This document shows positions 1 to 12,894 of a stretch of DNA of 64,000 bases, piece by piece. Positions within the stretch are counted from its first letter, which is position 1, and each line of letters starts with the position of its first letter. The notes beneath the pieces are model-generated. The model had not been told where the DNA came from. It saw nothing but the letters and a program-made list of their open reading frames with translations, and searched no databases. A program made the translations under genes and the position numbers. The DNA comes from Callipepla californica brunnescens (Eukaryota > Chordata > Aves > Galliformes > Odontophoridae): the NCBI GenBank assembly GCA_023055505.1, contig JALIRH010000145.1, forward strand, positions 186,001 through 250,000. Reading direction: 5' to 3'.

Positions 1-1837
1 ATATATGAATAATGTATGTAACTATATAATACGTATTTCTTTAGAATAATAATTATTGTAATATGACATGGAGCACCTTTGAAAACTAGAGAAAATATCC
101 ATTCACTGATAGCAATTACCCTCCTACACAGAGACTGGTATGCTGTCTGAATGACTTAACATAATGGAGTGAAATGGAACCCAACTTTTATTTTCAGCAG
201 ATAAGATCTGCCATGCAAAGCATTGCTTTTTCAATATTTTATTTTAAAAAGCTGATAGCTAAAAGAAACTGGAAGGGACACTGATGCAGTGTCAGCATGT
301 AATCTCAAAAAACTGCAGCAAAAGTAGCAAAAGAAATAAGTACCAAAATGAACACTGAAAATAGTAAACTCTATAATGATTTTACAATGGTGATTTCTGA
401 GCTAACAGGAATAACTTGATGAAGTTTTATGGAAGCATGAGAAGTCAAAAAAGAAACTACATCACAATATATAGAGAAAAAATAATAGTGAATATAAACA
501 GAAAAGAGCTTTAAGTTAAAGATTTTGAAGGCCTAAAAGAAAAAAAATTTGAAGTTTTATTTCCACAGTAACACTAACAGTACCTTGAAAGCACAATGTA
601 TATTAGAGTCTTTGATAAAATAATCAATCCTAAGCACTAAGAAATTACTGGTTATATTGGCATGATTTAATTTTTTATATTAATGAAAACGCGTTCAGGA
701 ATAAATTATCTTATTCATATACAGTTATAGTACTTTTTAATACAAAGTCATAAAGTTGCATTCTCAACAACTAGACAGAGCTCTTACTCATGTATGAACT
801 TAAAAATCTTTTCATTTATTTAACAATTGATAAACCTAAGATTAGTTAGGTTTTCATTCTGTACAGTGTTGAATTTCTTGCAATCTGTCATAATCTACAT
901 TTTTCTATAGGACAAATAGAAATGTGTTTTGGCTGCCTTTGATAAATTCTTTATTTTGTGAAGTGCACAGGCTTTTCAAATATGTAATTCATCAGAAATT
1001 AAAAGCTATAGTTTAAAGGAACATTCCTCCCCCTGTAACGGCAGGGATGAGTCTCCAAAGAGTTTCCAATAATCTGAATGGAAGTAGTATGGCTAAATAA
1101 AGCAAAGCAAAGATGAATCACCGCAGTCAACAGCTCATCAGTTAGAAAAAGCAGTTCTAGATAAACTGCATCCTGCATTTAAGAATCTGTGCTTGGAGGA
1201 AGGATGCATTAAACATAGAAGTAATTCAGAGTTTAAATACAATAGTATTAATAAAAATGCTACATAAGCATTTCAATTTACATTAAAGATACTAACTAGG
1301 GTAGGAGTAAATATACAGTAACTTCAGCCGTCTAAGAGATCAGCATGTAAGAGGATACAGTTTTTCACTGTATTTGTCTCTCAAGAGATTGAATGACAAA
1401 ATACTTAACAAGTAGAAAAAAAAATAGGACACCTGCTTGTAAAGAACTTGGAAGTCAACATTTATGGCTAATGGTTAAAATCACTGTTGGGCACCTTTGT
1501 GTTCCCAAGTGTTGAAGATGACTGGCAATTCAAGGAGCAAAAATTTTACCCTGGGGATATCCTACCTAGAAATCTTAGAGTAAATGAATATGGTATCTCA
1601 TGGGATCACTGTGTATATTAGGAAAGGAGAAGTGCTGAACTGAATTGATTAGAAGAGTGAACTTGTCAGGCAGTTTTCTATAGAGCTGAACGTCTTCAGA
1701 AGTAATTTTGAATCACACACACCTCCAGTTTTAAAGAGGTAATTTTCCCCCACAATCAATATGTAAAGTTTTCATGTAGAGGGGTAGCAAGAATAAGTTA
1801 TATGCTCAAAACAAACTAATAGAATCATGGCCACAAA
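1..1837. other. AT-rich unique intergenic DNA
   Basis: No gene, RNA gene or mobile element is recognised here. The sequence is AT-rich with short A and T runs, and open frames are short. The only small GC-richer patch is around 1030-1060. I see nothing that would mark a promoter or exon. Confidence 0.7.
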
Positions 1838-2076
1838 GTGAGGCATTGGAAGTTCAGCACAGATGTGCGTAAGAACTTCACAGTGAGGGTGACCAAGCAC
1901 TGGAACAGGCTATCCAGAGAGGTTGTGGAGTTTCCATCTCTGGAGCCTCAAGGACTGCCTGGACACCCACCTATGCAACCTGGTCCAGGGAGACTGCTTT
2001 GGCAGGGGGATTGGACTCGATGATCTCTGGAGGTTTCTTCCAACCCCTACAGTTCTGTGATTCTGTGATTTTGTGA
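1838..2076 (+). mobile_element. CR1 LINE, 3' end fragment
   Basis: This is the 3' end of a CR1 non-LTR retrotransposon. The sequence runs through the typical stretch encoding the end of ORF2 (cagtgagggtgaccaagcac, then ggaacaggctatccagagag). It then reaches the 3' untranslated end with ggattggactcgatgatctc and finishes in the octamer-like tail of repeated ttctgtga. Upstream parts of ORF2 are missing, which is the usual 5' truncation. The 61-codon open frame at 1838-2023 is just the CR1 coding remnant. Its tail faces the tail of another CR1 piece directly downstream. Confidence 0.93.
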
Positions 2077-2083
2077 TCATTGA

Positions 2084-2145
2084 ATCGTATAATCATAGAA
2101 TTTCTCAGGTTGGAAAAGGCCTTCATCATCAAGCCCAACCACAAG
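2084..2145 (-). mobile_element. CR1 LINE, short 3' terminal piece
   Basis: The stretch starts with atcatagaatttctcaggtt and continues with ggaaaaggccttcatcatca. This is the reverse complement of a CR1 3' end (tail first, then the TCCAACC region). Only about 60 bp is present. After it the sequence turns into AAAC/AAGC-rich simple DNA (2150-2205). It sits tail to tail with the plus-strand CR1 at 1838-2076, only about 8 bp away. Confidence 0.75.
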
Positions 2146-5100
2146 AAATGAATGAATAAAACAGAATAACTAAGTAACAAAACAAGCAAGCAAGCAAACA
2201 AAATACTCACAGTTGACTTAAATGGTAATATTAAGTGTAAAAAGTATCTGTAAGCAATTGCCTATGCTTTTTGCTCCAAATATTTTTTCCTACATCAGCA
2301 GTTGTTTGTACTACAACTTTAATGTTAACAAGTATTTCCTACTGTATTAGAATGAATGTTTTTACTTTTTTCTTGGCACGTAATTATTTAAGACATTGTT
2401 GCAACAGATGCTGATCACCTCCTGAGGACAATCAATTAATTCTTCGTTGATGGGAGTAGGAAGATAACATCCTGTGAACTTCTTATGAACTTTATTCCTG
2501 ATAAAGATAAGCAACATGTAGAAGAGACTTAGCACAAGGGTGGATTAAGCCACAGTTTATGCGCTTTGAAATCTTTGCCTTGTGATTTTGATGCAGCAAC
2601 TTGTACTTACCAGATAACAAACTCCAAAGGGAATCAGGAGATTCTGACAGCTCTGATTTTGGCATTAGATAGAAAGATTTTTGTTCCTATTAAGTTCAAA
2701 AAGCACAGACCTGAAGGCTACAGTGTTGCATTAAAACAAAGAGCAGGACCTGTCCTCCCAGCTTCTACCTGTCAAACACAGTTTTGAAATATTTATGAGC
2801 TTCATTGTTCTGTCAAGTATAATGCATTCCTGTTAACATTTAGACATTATTTAGGGCATATTTCATAAGTTCAACTGTTAAATATTTATAACTAACACTC
2901 ATTACTTGAAAAGGATCTCACTTATACATACATTTTTAATTGTTAATAGAGAGATCTGATAGACCCTATTTGTATCGCTCTGACGTTCTGGCAATTTAAC
3001 TTTTCATATATTTCTATATTAATATCCCAAGTTTCTTATAATTTTGTGTTTGTTTGTTTGTTTGTTTTTCAATATATGGAAAATGTGAATGATTAAATAC
3101 TTCTGCTCTTTTCAGCTCTCATGTGAAAAACTGTTCTGATCTATGGAGATAGTCTACTAAGTTAAGTGGTAAAGAATGTGGAGGTATTTAGTTAAGTTCA
3201 GATGCACTTATAAGTATGTATAGCCAATAATTTAATGCTCTGAAATTGACAGTCTTAACAGGATTTGTGAGGTAGAAGTCCCTACAGCAAAAGATATTCC
3301 AGCCTCAAAGTAATTAACATCAGTATCTAGACAGATATTCTGTTTGAGAATATCCTAACTTCAAACTGTGGTACTTAAAAGACAAGAGAATGACCCCTGG
3401 ATTGTTTATTACGTGGGGATTTAACAAGAGATCAGAAGACATCTCCAAACCATTTCACATCTCACGCTACTTAAAAAGGCTTTGGTCAATACTTACTGAG
3501 AGATATATCTCTACAACCTGGTAACTTGTTGTCTAGTTATGATTAATCAAAATAGAACCATGTATCTGGAAATCAACTCACTCAGATGTCTCCTCCAAAC
3601 AGGGCCAGTGTATATCAAATTACCTAGACCGTCATACAATTGAGTTTCAAACATCTCTAAAGGGAAAATGCTTTTCTTTTCAGCTGCTGCAAAATTTTTA
3701 AGGTGCTTGAGTATGAGATTATGCAGCAGTTGGGTTTTCAGTAATGATGAATTTCTGATATTCAAAAGAATGATTGATACTGTCTTTCATACTTGAGTAT
3801 ATTAATTATGCTTTGTGGAAAAACATCCAAGAATGCTTCAGTTACAAATTGTAAAGAAAGGAGCACATTATTGGAATAGTAATTAAAGACTGTTATTGAG
3901 ACATCTGAACTAACACCTCATCTAGTTTTATTGTTTGCACACTTGGTCTCAGGATCAGCATCATCTGGAAATTTATTAGACAAATGGTTTTCTTTTTCTA
4001 TGTTTGAAAGAGCAATATATGTTCTTACTGACCTTTCCCTAATCAAGAGAAAAAGATACAGTTTTTACATTTAATCCATAAAAATCTTCAAATTAGTTTG
4101 TTATTTCTTAGGTAATGGACTACTTTATAATATTACTAAGCAATTTTCTTCTCAGTTTTCAGAATAAGTGACTTAACAGGCACATTCCCTACTTTGTGCT
4201 CAGTGTTTCTCCTAAGAAATAAATTACAAATACTCAACTTTTGTCTAATACATTCTATTTTTTCAAACTCAAATTGCTAAACATATAATATGAGTTACTC
4301 AAAGGAAGTCAAAGTATTTGTGTCTGGATAGCGGGTACTACACAGCAGTTAGCATAGATCTGACTGGACTTTCAGCAGGAGGCAAGACATACTAAAGCCT
4401 TGAATGAATTTTTTAATTGCCTGAAACAACTTCTTTAACTTCATGCAGGTACTACCTTCAATCCATATATGAAGACTCTTGCACTTTTCCTTAGTGTGGA
4501 TGATGAAGGAGGAGGAATAAATTCTTGTCACAAGTAATACTACCTATTTACTGTCTAAGGAAGAAAGCTCAGTCTAACTATGCCTGTTGTTTACCTAAGC
4601 AGTGGTAATGGTTTTATGCCCAAATTACATTAAATGGGCCTGATTTATACCTAAGATATAATATTTATCTCTGAGAAACTTCCACTGCTGCATACTTCCT
4701 TTTTCCCTCTCCTTTCTCTTTTTATTTTTTTTTCTTTTTCTCCTTGAAGAAGTTGAAACCTCACTGAAACTGAGTTAATTCTGTGACTTTATAATGTGGA
4801 CACCTACACACTGCAACACTCCACGTCTGGTGACATACACTGCCTTTTGAAGTGAGACTGTAACTTCTTTTAATTCTTCTGGACTCATTCTTGAGAGTGG
4901 TTGGTCTTTTTTCTTCTAACTGCTCTACTCTTGACCCATTCTGTTTTGGTTTTCTTTCGTTAGTTGATATATTCATGTTTATTTTTGACTGTTCAGTGGT
5001 CAGTTTTCTTTTTGATAATTGTTTTTGACTCATTTGAAAATCAGATAGCAATTTTGGAGAATGTCTGTGAGTAAATTAACTGAGGTTGAATTCAGAGTTA

Positions 5101-5701
5101 CAGATTCTGTATCTTAGAATCCAAACTGAAATTGAAACCTTCTGTTTCAAAACCAACTGAAAAAAATATGTATTTCATCAGAATGCATTTTGGATCTTAA
5201 AGGAAAAAAATTACTGCAATCTTGTTTTTGAAAAGGATCTCTCTCCTCCAATTGTAATTCATACATAGTCTAGCCATCGTTATATATATCTGCTCAATCT
5301 AATAATTAAATACATAAAACATTTCCACATATCTTTGAAACATATACTGTTTTGAAATAAAACTCCAGATATAATTTCGAATTCTTAGACCATTTTGAAC
5401 AATTTATTTTGTTTCAAGATGTTCAGGGCCTTGGAGAAGTGTATTCAGTTATTTTTATCCTGACATGTCTGCCTACCTTATGCCTGAACAAACAAGTATC
5501 AGTTTAAAATTATTATATATATTGGTGATGAATAACATTACATAATAAAATAAAAAGAAAAAACCTCCTAATAAATAGATACAAATTTTAGTTTTGTTAT
5601 GGAATTAAAGTATGTCTTTACTTAAATATTCTGCCTATTTTATGTTTTATCTCCTTCTCTACAATTCTCTGTACTATTCTGTGTGAATCAATGATTCATA
5701 T
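2146..5701. other. AT-rich unique intergenic DNA
   Basis: There is no recognisable gene. The stretch contains a short TTTG microsatellite at 3047-3069 and a T/C-rich tract at 4690-4745. A 96-codon minus frame at 4761-5051 and a 73-codon plus frame at 2566-2787 match no family I know, start without convincing context and are within chance expectation. Confidence 0.65.
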
Positions 5702-5962
5702 AATAGAATCATAGAACATCCTGGGTTGAAAAGGACCTCAAAGATCATTGAGTTTCATCCCCCTTGCCATGGACAGGGTCACCAACCACTAGACCAGGCT
5801 GTCCAGAGCCACTTCCATCCTTGCATTGAATGCCTCCAGGGAAGCAGCATCCACATCCTGTTCCAGGGTGTCACCAACTCTGAGTGAAAAACTTCCTGTT
5901 AATATTTAATCTAAATTTCCCATCTTATTTTAAAACCATTCCCCCTCGTTAGAATAGATTCT
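5702..5962 (-). mobile_element. CR1 LINE, 3' end fragment
   Basis: The fragment opens with the CR1 tail in reverse (tagaatcatagaacatcctg), then gttgaaaaggacctcaaaga, the ccaaccactagaccaggctg block and ccatcttattttaaaaccat. These are the 3' untranslated region and the last part of ORF2 on the minus strand. About 260 bp remain of an element several kilobases long. The frame is broken and no useful protein is left. Confidence 0.93.
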
Positions 5963-7194
5963 TCTGTGGTAACCTGTGGGAACTGAGATCTGTAATTGAT
6001 TTACATCTAGAGAGAAAATTGAAATTAAGAAATAGTTTAGAGTCCATAGCCATAGTAGGGTTCTATACTAGTCCTACTTATACATTTGAGAAGTGACACG
6101 TAGCAAATTTATATGCAAAGAAGTTCATTGTCCCTTTCACTTTGATGGAATCAGTTTGTAACAGAATTTGACTGACTTCATTAAAATTTTAAAAGACTTA
6201 TAAGTTTTGACTGTCTGTATTTCCTATTTTCATGAATGTGTTGGAAAACTGGACTTCCATTTTCTGATTTCACTGTAAAAATCCTCTGCTTATGGAACTC
6301 ACTAGTAAATGTTTGCCACAAACTTACACCTGCATTCAGCTGGCTGCAAATCAGTTTTGAATTAGCTCTGCATTTAATTAAATTATTTTGAAAATAGTCA
6401 TATAAATTTTTACACATCTTTTAGGAGTTTTAGATGGAAAAAAACCAATGGAAAACAAAAGTGATTCTACAACAGCGATCAAAAGGAAATATATATGCCT
6501 CCTCCATTAAAAATATAAATAGAAAGACTGATCTGAATAAGTATCAACTTCAGATGTGACATGTAGTTAGAAATGTATTAAACATTTATTTTAAGACAAC
6601 ACAAGATGAAGAGTCCTGTGAAATGTCAGGTGGAAAAAAAGTCATTGATTTCTGATTTGAATAAAAACACAAGAAATGTCCTAGTGCAAATATCTATTTA
6701 TATATATTTTTATTGTCTGTTTGTTTTGTTTGTTTGTTACTGTTTTCATAATTCATTCTACTTCTCTGATGGAAGACACATCCTTACAATTAGACATATT
6801 AACATGTACCTTGAAATTACTAAAATCTTTAATTGCATCAGCATAACATTGATAAGCCAGGAAATAAAATCTTCTTATTAATGCAACTGCATACAAAACT
6901 GCATGCCAAAGCTTGGAATGAAAATATAAATCTCTGAATATCTGACTTTGTTCTCCTTCATATTAAAATCATCTTCAGATTATTTCTAACTTTTTTTCAG
7001 TTAAACAGTGAGTATATTTGTTCTATAAATGCAGAAATATATGGTGACATATATGGAAGTTAAAGTAACAAGAGCAATTTACCTGCAACATCATCAAACT
7101 CAGCAGACTAATTTTCAGTACTTACCATTTTAATACCAAATAGATTGTACCAAAACTAAATACAACAGAAAAGATAAGCATATAAAGATAACAT
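5963..7194. other. AT-rich unique intergenic DNA
   Basis: No gene or repeat family is recognised. There is a small TTTG run near 6719-6738. The longest open frame (6606-6881, 91 codons) is rich in Ile, Phe and Tyr, typical of translated AT-rich noncoding DNA. Confidence 0.65.
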
Positions 7195-7672
7195 GTGCTG
7201 GTACAGGCTGGGATGAGGTACTGGATAGGAGAGGGACCTGTGGGTCCTGGTAGATGACAGGTTGACCATGAGTCAGCAGTGTGCCCTGATGGACAAGAGG
7301 GCCAATGGCATCCTGGGGTGCAATAGGAACGTGGTCTGCGGGTCAATGGATGCGATCCTCCCCTTCTACTCTGCCCTGGTGAGGCCTCACCTGGAGTACT
7401 GTGTTCAGTTCTGGGCTCCTTGGTACAAAAAAGACAGGGATCTCCTGAAAAGAATGCAGTGGAGGGCCACAAGGATGATGCAGGATGTGGAACACCTCTC
7501 TTATGAGGAAAGACTGAGAGACCTGAGTCTGTTCAGTCTTGAAAAAAGAAGGCTCAGAGGGGATGTTTATAAATATATGAGGTGTGGGAGTCAAAGGGAC
7601 AAGGCCAGAATCTTCTTAGCAGCGTGTGGTGATAGGATGAGGGGAAATCGTCACAAACTGAAGCATGCCATT
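7195..7672 (+). mobile_element. CR1 LINE, C-terminal ORF2 remnant
   Basis: This piece covers the region downstream of the reverse transcriptase catalytic core. The translated frame 7262-7738 shows the CR1 block HLEYCVQFWAPWYKKD, followed by [20 protein letters not shown] and SLEKRRLRGD. The 5' part starts at ggtacaggctgggatgaggt. The 3' end stops near 7672 without the usual CR1 tail, so the copy is truncated at both ends. The last approximately 20 codons of the 158-codon frame run into flanking DNA. It belongs to the same CR1 type as 47815-48358, judging by the shared 'tatttataaa' and 'ggtgtgggagtcaaag' stretch. Confidence 0.93.
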
Positions 7673-9423
7673 AAGAATGCCATGATTTCTGAAACAAAAC
7701 AAAACAATGACCAATTAAAGAAGATTTCCTTGGAATGATGTATTGAATTATGAAGACATTTATTAGTTTTGATGAGTGTCTCTGTGCAATGGACTTCTAA
7801 AAACTTAACATTTAGACTTCAAAAATGGACAATTTTTCTGACTTTGACAGAAAAAGTGAAGTAATGAAAAGCTGTATCATTCAACCTCCCTATTTTCTTT
7901 CTTATTCTTCCTTGTCACACAGTCTCTAATGTTAACTCCGTTGTTACTTTTTTATTTGTACCAGAACTGTACCAGACTGAAACAATATTCTATATTCATT
8001 CAGGAAATTCCTAGACATTTTAAACAATTATTAAGATTCTGGAGTACTCAAAACTTTCTGAGTTTTCAAAGATGAAAGTCTTGTAATATATATATTAGAA
8101 GTGTCTTCTACTCTTATAAACAAAGAGCATTCATGTTTACCTTAGCGGAAGAACAGACAGACTGTCAGTGCTGATATTTGTGTCAAGTTTTTTCCCTGTA
8201 TAGATCCTAGCCTTGTATTGATTCAGCATAGAGGAGCAAAAATACAAAATGGAAGACTTGTGCATAATCATAAAAGCATACTAAAGGGGATTAAAAAATG
8301 AAAAAAGTTGGCTATTTATATTTTCTGTAAATACCATGCATTAAGACTTTTCAAAAAATCTTCAGCCAGCACCTCCAGTTATTAGTTACATTCCTGTCAA
8401 TGTGACACTGATGAAACTGAGTGGTATTGCCACCCCTCATTTTGTTCATCATAATATAAATACCTGAGAATATGTATATATTTTTTAATATTTTCATGTT
8501 AACTACAAAAAAAAAAAAGAAAAAAAAAAGGTATGTGCAATTTATATATTACCATAGTCTTTGTTTTAACATCTATTTTTACACTTCAGGGAGATACAAC
8601 ATATATTATGAAGTTATGATGTCAGAAATAAGAGATCTCTTCATAACTTTTCTTGAAGGCTATCGACGAGAAGATTGAAATAAGTGGGAAAATTTAAATG
8701 AATGAAAAATCCAAACTGTTGTAATTGAACAAACCTCTGTCAATTATGATGAAAAACTTGAATGACCTAATTTGTTTGCAATTTAACAACAAAAAAATGA
8801 TTGTTTCTAAATGCATATTTTTCTGATTAGACTTCAAAATATATATATTTGTTTTAATTCTACTTCTTAAATTAGCTTTTATGTTCACAGTGTTCATGCT
8901 TTCCAAACCATTTATTATAGCACAATGAACACTGAGCTCAGTCATCAGATGAATGTCGCTGAATCTTAAGAGACTGATGATGAAAGAAATAACTCTAATC
9001 ATCTTCCACCAGAGAACATCACCGTAGTACTATTGACTGCAATAAAGTGTTGTTGATCCAAACTCAGAAGCAGTTACAATCAATTGCAATTTGATTTTAA
9101 CTGGAAAAAATCTGCCTTGTAGATGTTTCAGATTAGACATGACCTGGACACTGATAACTAAAGGGCTAAAAACGGGAACTGTGAAGAAGCCTGTAAGTGT
9201 TGTGTTTGGATTTAGACAGATAACAAGACTTAAGTCTTCTTGTCAGACTCTGGCTGTTTAATAATAAAAATCCGCACAAATTGAAAAAGAGAAGAAATGA
9301 GAGAAGATATAAAACTTAAACTTTCTTTTCATATGCTAAATTGATTTGTTCAGCACTTTCCAACATGCGAACATTAGCCTCCAAAAAGTCAATAGCAACC
9401 AAAGTACAGGAAAAATAAAAATA

Positions 9424-9497
9424 AATAATAATAATAATAATAATTATTATTATTATTATAAATACATATATTATATTATATATATATATATATATAT
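9424..9497. repeat. AAT/ATT palindrome plus TA repeat
   Basis: About seven AAT units run straight into about six ATT units, giving a near-perfect palindrome of roughly 38 bp. After a short spacer comes an alternating TA stretch ending near 9497. Such DNA can fold into a hairpin or cruciform and is prone to length change; that is general knowledge, not shown here. Confidence 0.9.
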
Positions 9498-10116
9498 TTT
9501 TCAGAGAAGAAGTTCTGCAAAAGAATGGATTAATGGACTAAAGATGAATATTAAGTTCACATCTTATTTAGGAAATTGCTGATATACTCAGCCTTTGGGT
9601 CTAACATATATTAGCAGAACATTTCAGGTGTGATATTCACATTTTTGCCCTTTGTACTTGAGCACTTCTATATAAATCCTGAATAGTTAGCTAATTTGTC
9701 GTCTAATTATGTTTTAAGAAACTATGCCACTGTGATTCAGTATTAATTTCCTTGCATTTTAAACTTGACATTAACACCTTTAGTAGCACTGGATCCATGA
9801 GTACTGTCATCTTTTCATATGAAGAAATTATAGTTTTCCCTCTTTTCAGTGATTGTTTTCAGTATTCTGTTCACAAATACATTTTCTCACATGGTTCATC
9901 TCACATGATGAAATCTACTTAACTGTGAACTTTTTGTCAGTGAATTGACCAATCACTTAATTACTGATTAATTCCTTTTTTTTTTATTTTATTTTTCTGT
10001 TCTTTTTTCTCATTTTGGGTGGTATGGATTTTTGCTGGTTTGTTTGCTTGTTTCAGTTAATCTCTAGACGATAAATTCTATTCTTGATTGTAATGTAATC
10101 ATGTTAATTATTTCAT

Positions 10117-10192
10117 AAAAATAAAATAAAATAAAATAAAATAAAATAAAATAAAATAAAATAAAATAAAATAAAATAAAATAAAATAAAAT
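10117..10192. repeat. AAAAT pentanucleotide microsatellite
   Basis: About 15 uninterrupted units of AAAAT over 76 bp. No target duplication or element body is attached, so it is listed as a simple repeat rather than the A-rich tail of a retroposon. Confidence 0.95.
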
Positions 10193-11148
10193 GCAGGGTT
10201 GCAAACTTTGTTCAAGGAATGAAAATCATAATGTAACTAGAAAACTTGCAAACTACCCACTTAAAATTCCTCAGTTATACCAAATCTAAGATAAATGAAT
10301 AAAATATATTAGCATTCAAAGTGAGAATAATTATTATTATTAAACTCATTTAATGCATTTTCAAAATACACTGGAAAAAGCTTATGATAATGTTTAAGGT
10401 GCTGAAATTTGATGACATGCTTTTAGTATTAACTTATAAGAGCATAATTCTCTGAATGCATAAAGCACAATTCCAAAATAAAAAACCAAAAACATTTAAT
10501 GATCACTTTAATGGCAGTTTTAAATGTTTAAATGACTGCATTTTGAATGTAAGTTTAAAAATCACCTTTCTCCAACTAGTATAAAATAAATTATTTTTAT
10601 TTTAAGCAGTTCACTAATGTCTGTTCTTTACAAATAGAGCATAAAATGAATAGTAGCAGGAAATGAGAAAAATGGTGCTAATAGGAACAAGCACGACTGG
10701 TTTTTAGAAGAATCATTAGTTACTGATTACATAAAATAAAGTGTACTTCAAAATATATTTTTTTACAAGTATCTTATATGAAATACTTCATTCTCATTGG
10801 AGATATGCATCATAATGAAATATAAAATATGGGTGAATACACTCTCCACAAATTTAGAAATGGGAATTCAAATGTGGTAATGTCATTAACTACTAGTAAA
10901 CTATACTTGTCATTTAATATCATCAGTGATGCGGAAATAACATTGCAATGTACAATGAAGCTGTTTTGGAATACATAATAGGCACTTGTTTTCACTTTAA
11001 ACTCTGTTATATAATAACTACATTTGCATCAAGTGAGTTCAAAGCAGCTAGCACAAAGATGTAGTAAAAGGCACAGCATACCTGTCAAACCCAGTTTGAA
11101 CAGGTATCTGCAAAAGTGCAATATACAAATCTCTGGAGTATTTGAAAC

Positions 11149-11641
11149 TGTCAACAGTTTGTGGGCCATTTCAGCCCAGCTTTATGGCTAAGATGGGGTG
11201 GGATGCCCATGGACCCACGTCCTGGGGAAGTGGAAGATGGAAATGGGAGAAGGCAGGGAAATGGGCCTAAAAACACAATAGTGGCAATGATATGAGGAGG
11301 AAAACTAATTTACTAAATAAGATATTGGAATGCAAAGTACCACAATATTATACAATATAATTGGAGCTGAAGTTAATAAATAATGCTGCTGTGTCGATCC
11401 GAAAAGGAAAAGAGAGTGATGTCATGACTTGCCAATAGTTTTATCTTTCCCTCTGAGTGGAAAATGGAGAAACAAATAGCAATCCAAAGTCCTCTGGGGC
11501 ATTTAGTTCTTCCCTTCTGAGAGCCAAGTACTCAAAAATTCAGCAGTCCACAGAAATGGAGTATTAACTCTTTAACTCCCAGTGGCTTACATGATGTTAT
11601 GCTGTGGAATACCTATAACAAAAATTCATAAAACCATGACA
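11149..11641 (-). mobile_element. Solo LTR, 5-bp-TSD family (copy A)
   Basis: This is an endogenous retrovirus LTR without internal genes. It begins tgtcaacagtttgtgggcc and ends with aaaccatgaca, so it keeps the TG...CA ends and the TGTCA/TGACA inverted terminal repeat. It is flanked by gaaac (11144-11148) and gagac (11642-11646), a 5-bp target duplication with one mismatch. The sense strand is taken as minus by comparison with the best-kept copy at 40648-41222. CpG sites are mostly gone, suggesting an old insertion. A 5-bp duplication fits ERVL-type integrases; the family name is not assigned. Confidence 0.88.
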
Positions 11642-12629
11642 GAGACAATATTTTTTTTAATTCAGCCAAGGCCTGTTGAGATTTTCTTCTTTTAGCAATG
11701 AGAGTTACCACTGTAATCACTTTTGGAAAATGAATAAACAAAACTTAGTCTAATCATAGTAGAAGTAATTGCTACAAGACGCAATTTCTGGGCATTGCAT
11801 TAACATTCAAACAAATAGGCCTTCTCATGAGAGCTAAACATAGATTTCAAAAATAGTACCTTCCAATAACTTGCAGGTGCTGAGACCATCTGCACAGAAA
11901 AATTCACTGGCTGAAGGCCATTGCAATGTTAACATTCAATATTTATCACTAAATTACAATGTCATGTTGGTAATCTATTTTCCTAACATTTGTGAACTTT
12001 AATTGTCTATTTGATTTTGTATTATAATATTTTACAAGTAAACATAATCATGAGAGCATGTGCTATCAATACACAAATAATTCAAGCCGATAAACTGGAT
12101 TATTTTTAATGGTGCAATATTTGAATTTGTTTGTAACTCTTCAGATAAAAACAGGAACTATAAAGATATAAGAGTTATAATACAGTGTATTTGGTCTTTA
12201 TTCATTCCAGGAATAATAAATAAATCCTAAGAAGACAAACAAAGAATAACTTGAATAAATAAACAGACTGTTTTCTTTACTTCAGAAATTATAAAGTACA
12301 CAGAGCAGTTTTGTACGTAATAAATAAATAAATAAACTATAATAAAATCTTACTTCAAGTTATAAGAAAGTGATGTATGAATGTTACAAATTCACTTTTT
12401 AGTAACTTCTTGGAAGATAGCATAGTTCCACAGGACAAATGCAGTCACTGAGTGCAACAATACCATCTCACATTACCACGCAAAAATCATTAAGTATATT
12501 CACATCTTGTCGTGAATGCAATCAAAGAGACAAAATTTGTGAACCCATTCTTTCAGTAATGGATAAAATTGCTGCTATCACTAAGATCTTTGCCTGACCA
12601 GAAATTCTTGACTTAGAATATTCCTAACG
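11642..12629. other. AT-rich unique intergenic DNA
   Basis: No gene or recognised element. There is a short AAAT run near 12320-12336. I see nothing else that supports a function. Confidence 0.65.
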
Positions 12630-12825
12630 GTACTGACCCCTGGGGAACACCACTCATAACTGTTTACCAGCTGGATGTGATTCCATTTATGATCACCAGT
12701 CCTGGCCATCTAGCCAGTTCTTTACCCAGCAAAGGGGGTATCTGTCCAAGACATGTGTGCCAGCTTCTCCAGGAGAATACCATGTTGAATGCTTTGCTGA
12801 AGTCTAGACAATATAAACTTACATA
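12630..12825 (-). mobile_element. CR1 LINE, reverse transcriptase fragment
   Basis: The minus-strand frame 12664-12855 contains LDFSKAFNMVF, which matches the conserved CR1 reverse transcriptase segment with the D-F-S-K-A-F-D motif (here the last Asp is Asn). It is followed by ARWPGLVIINGITSSW. The DNA gctggatgtgattccattta and gttctttacccagcaaaggg are the matching CR1 blocks in reverse. It is a fragment of about 200 bp and cannot be functional. It lies on the wrong side of the next CR1 piece to be part of the same unbroken copy. Confidence 0.88.
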
Positions 12826-12894
12826 TAGAAGTTTACTGATATGATTTTCTTTCATTTAAAAAAAATATTTTTCTTTAACTATTTCATTCAGAAG

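Larger units (their letters stand above)
7673..11148. other. AT-rich unique DNA with microsatellites
   Basis: No gene is seen. The stretch holds an A-rich run at 8506-8530, the AAT/ATT palindrome at about 9424-9461 followed by a TA run to 9497, a T-rich patch at 9977-10005 and the AAAAT array at 10117-10192. The remainder is AT-rich DNA without recognisable repeats. Confidence 0.65.

Noticed and set aside
4761..5051. 96-codon Lys/Ser-rich minus frame as a gene
   Set aside because: No known family, no supporting context, and a length within chance expectation for this base composition.
10117..10192. CRISPR-like or direct-repeat array
   Set aside because: A pure pentanucleotide with no spacers, in vertebrate-type DNA.
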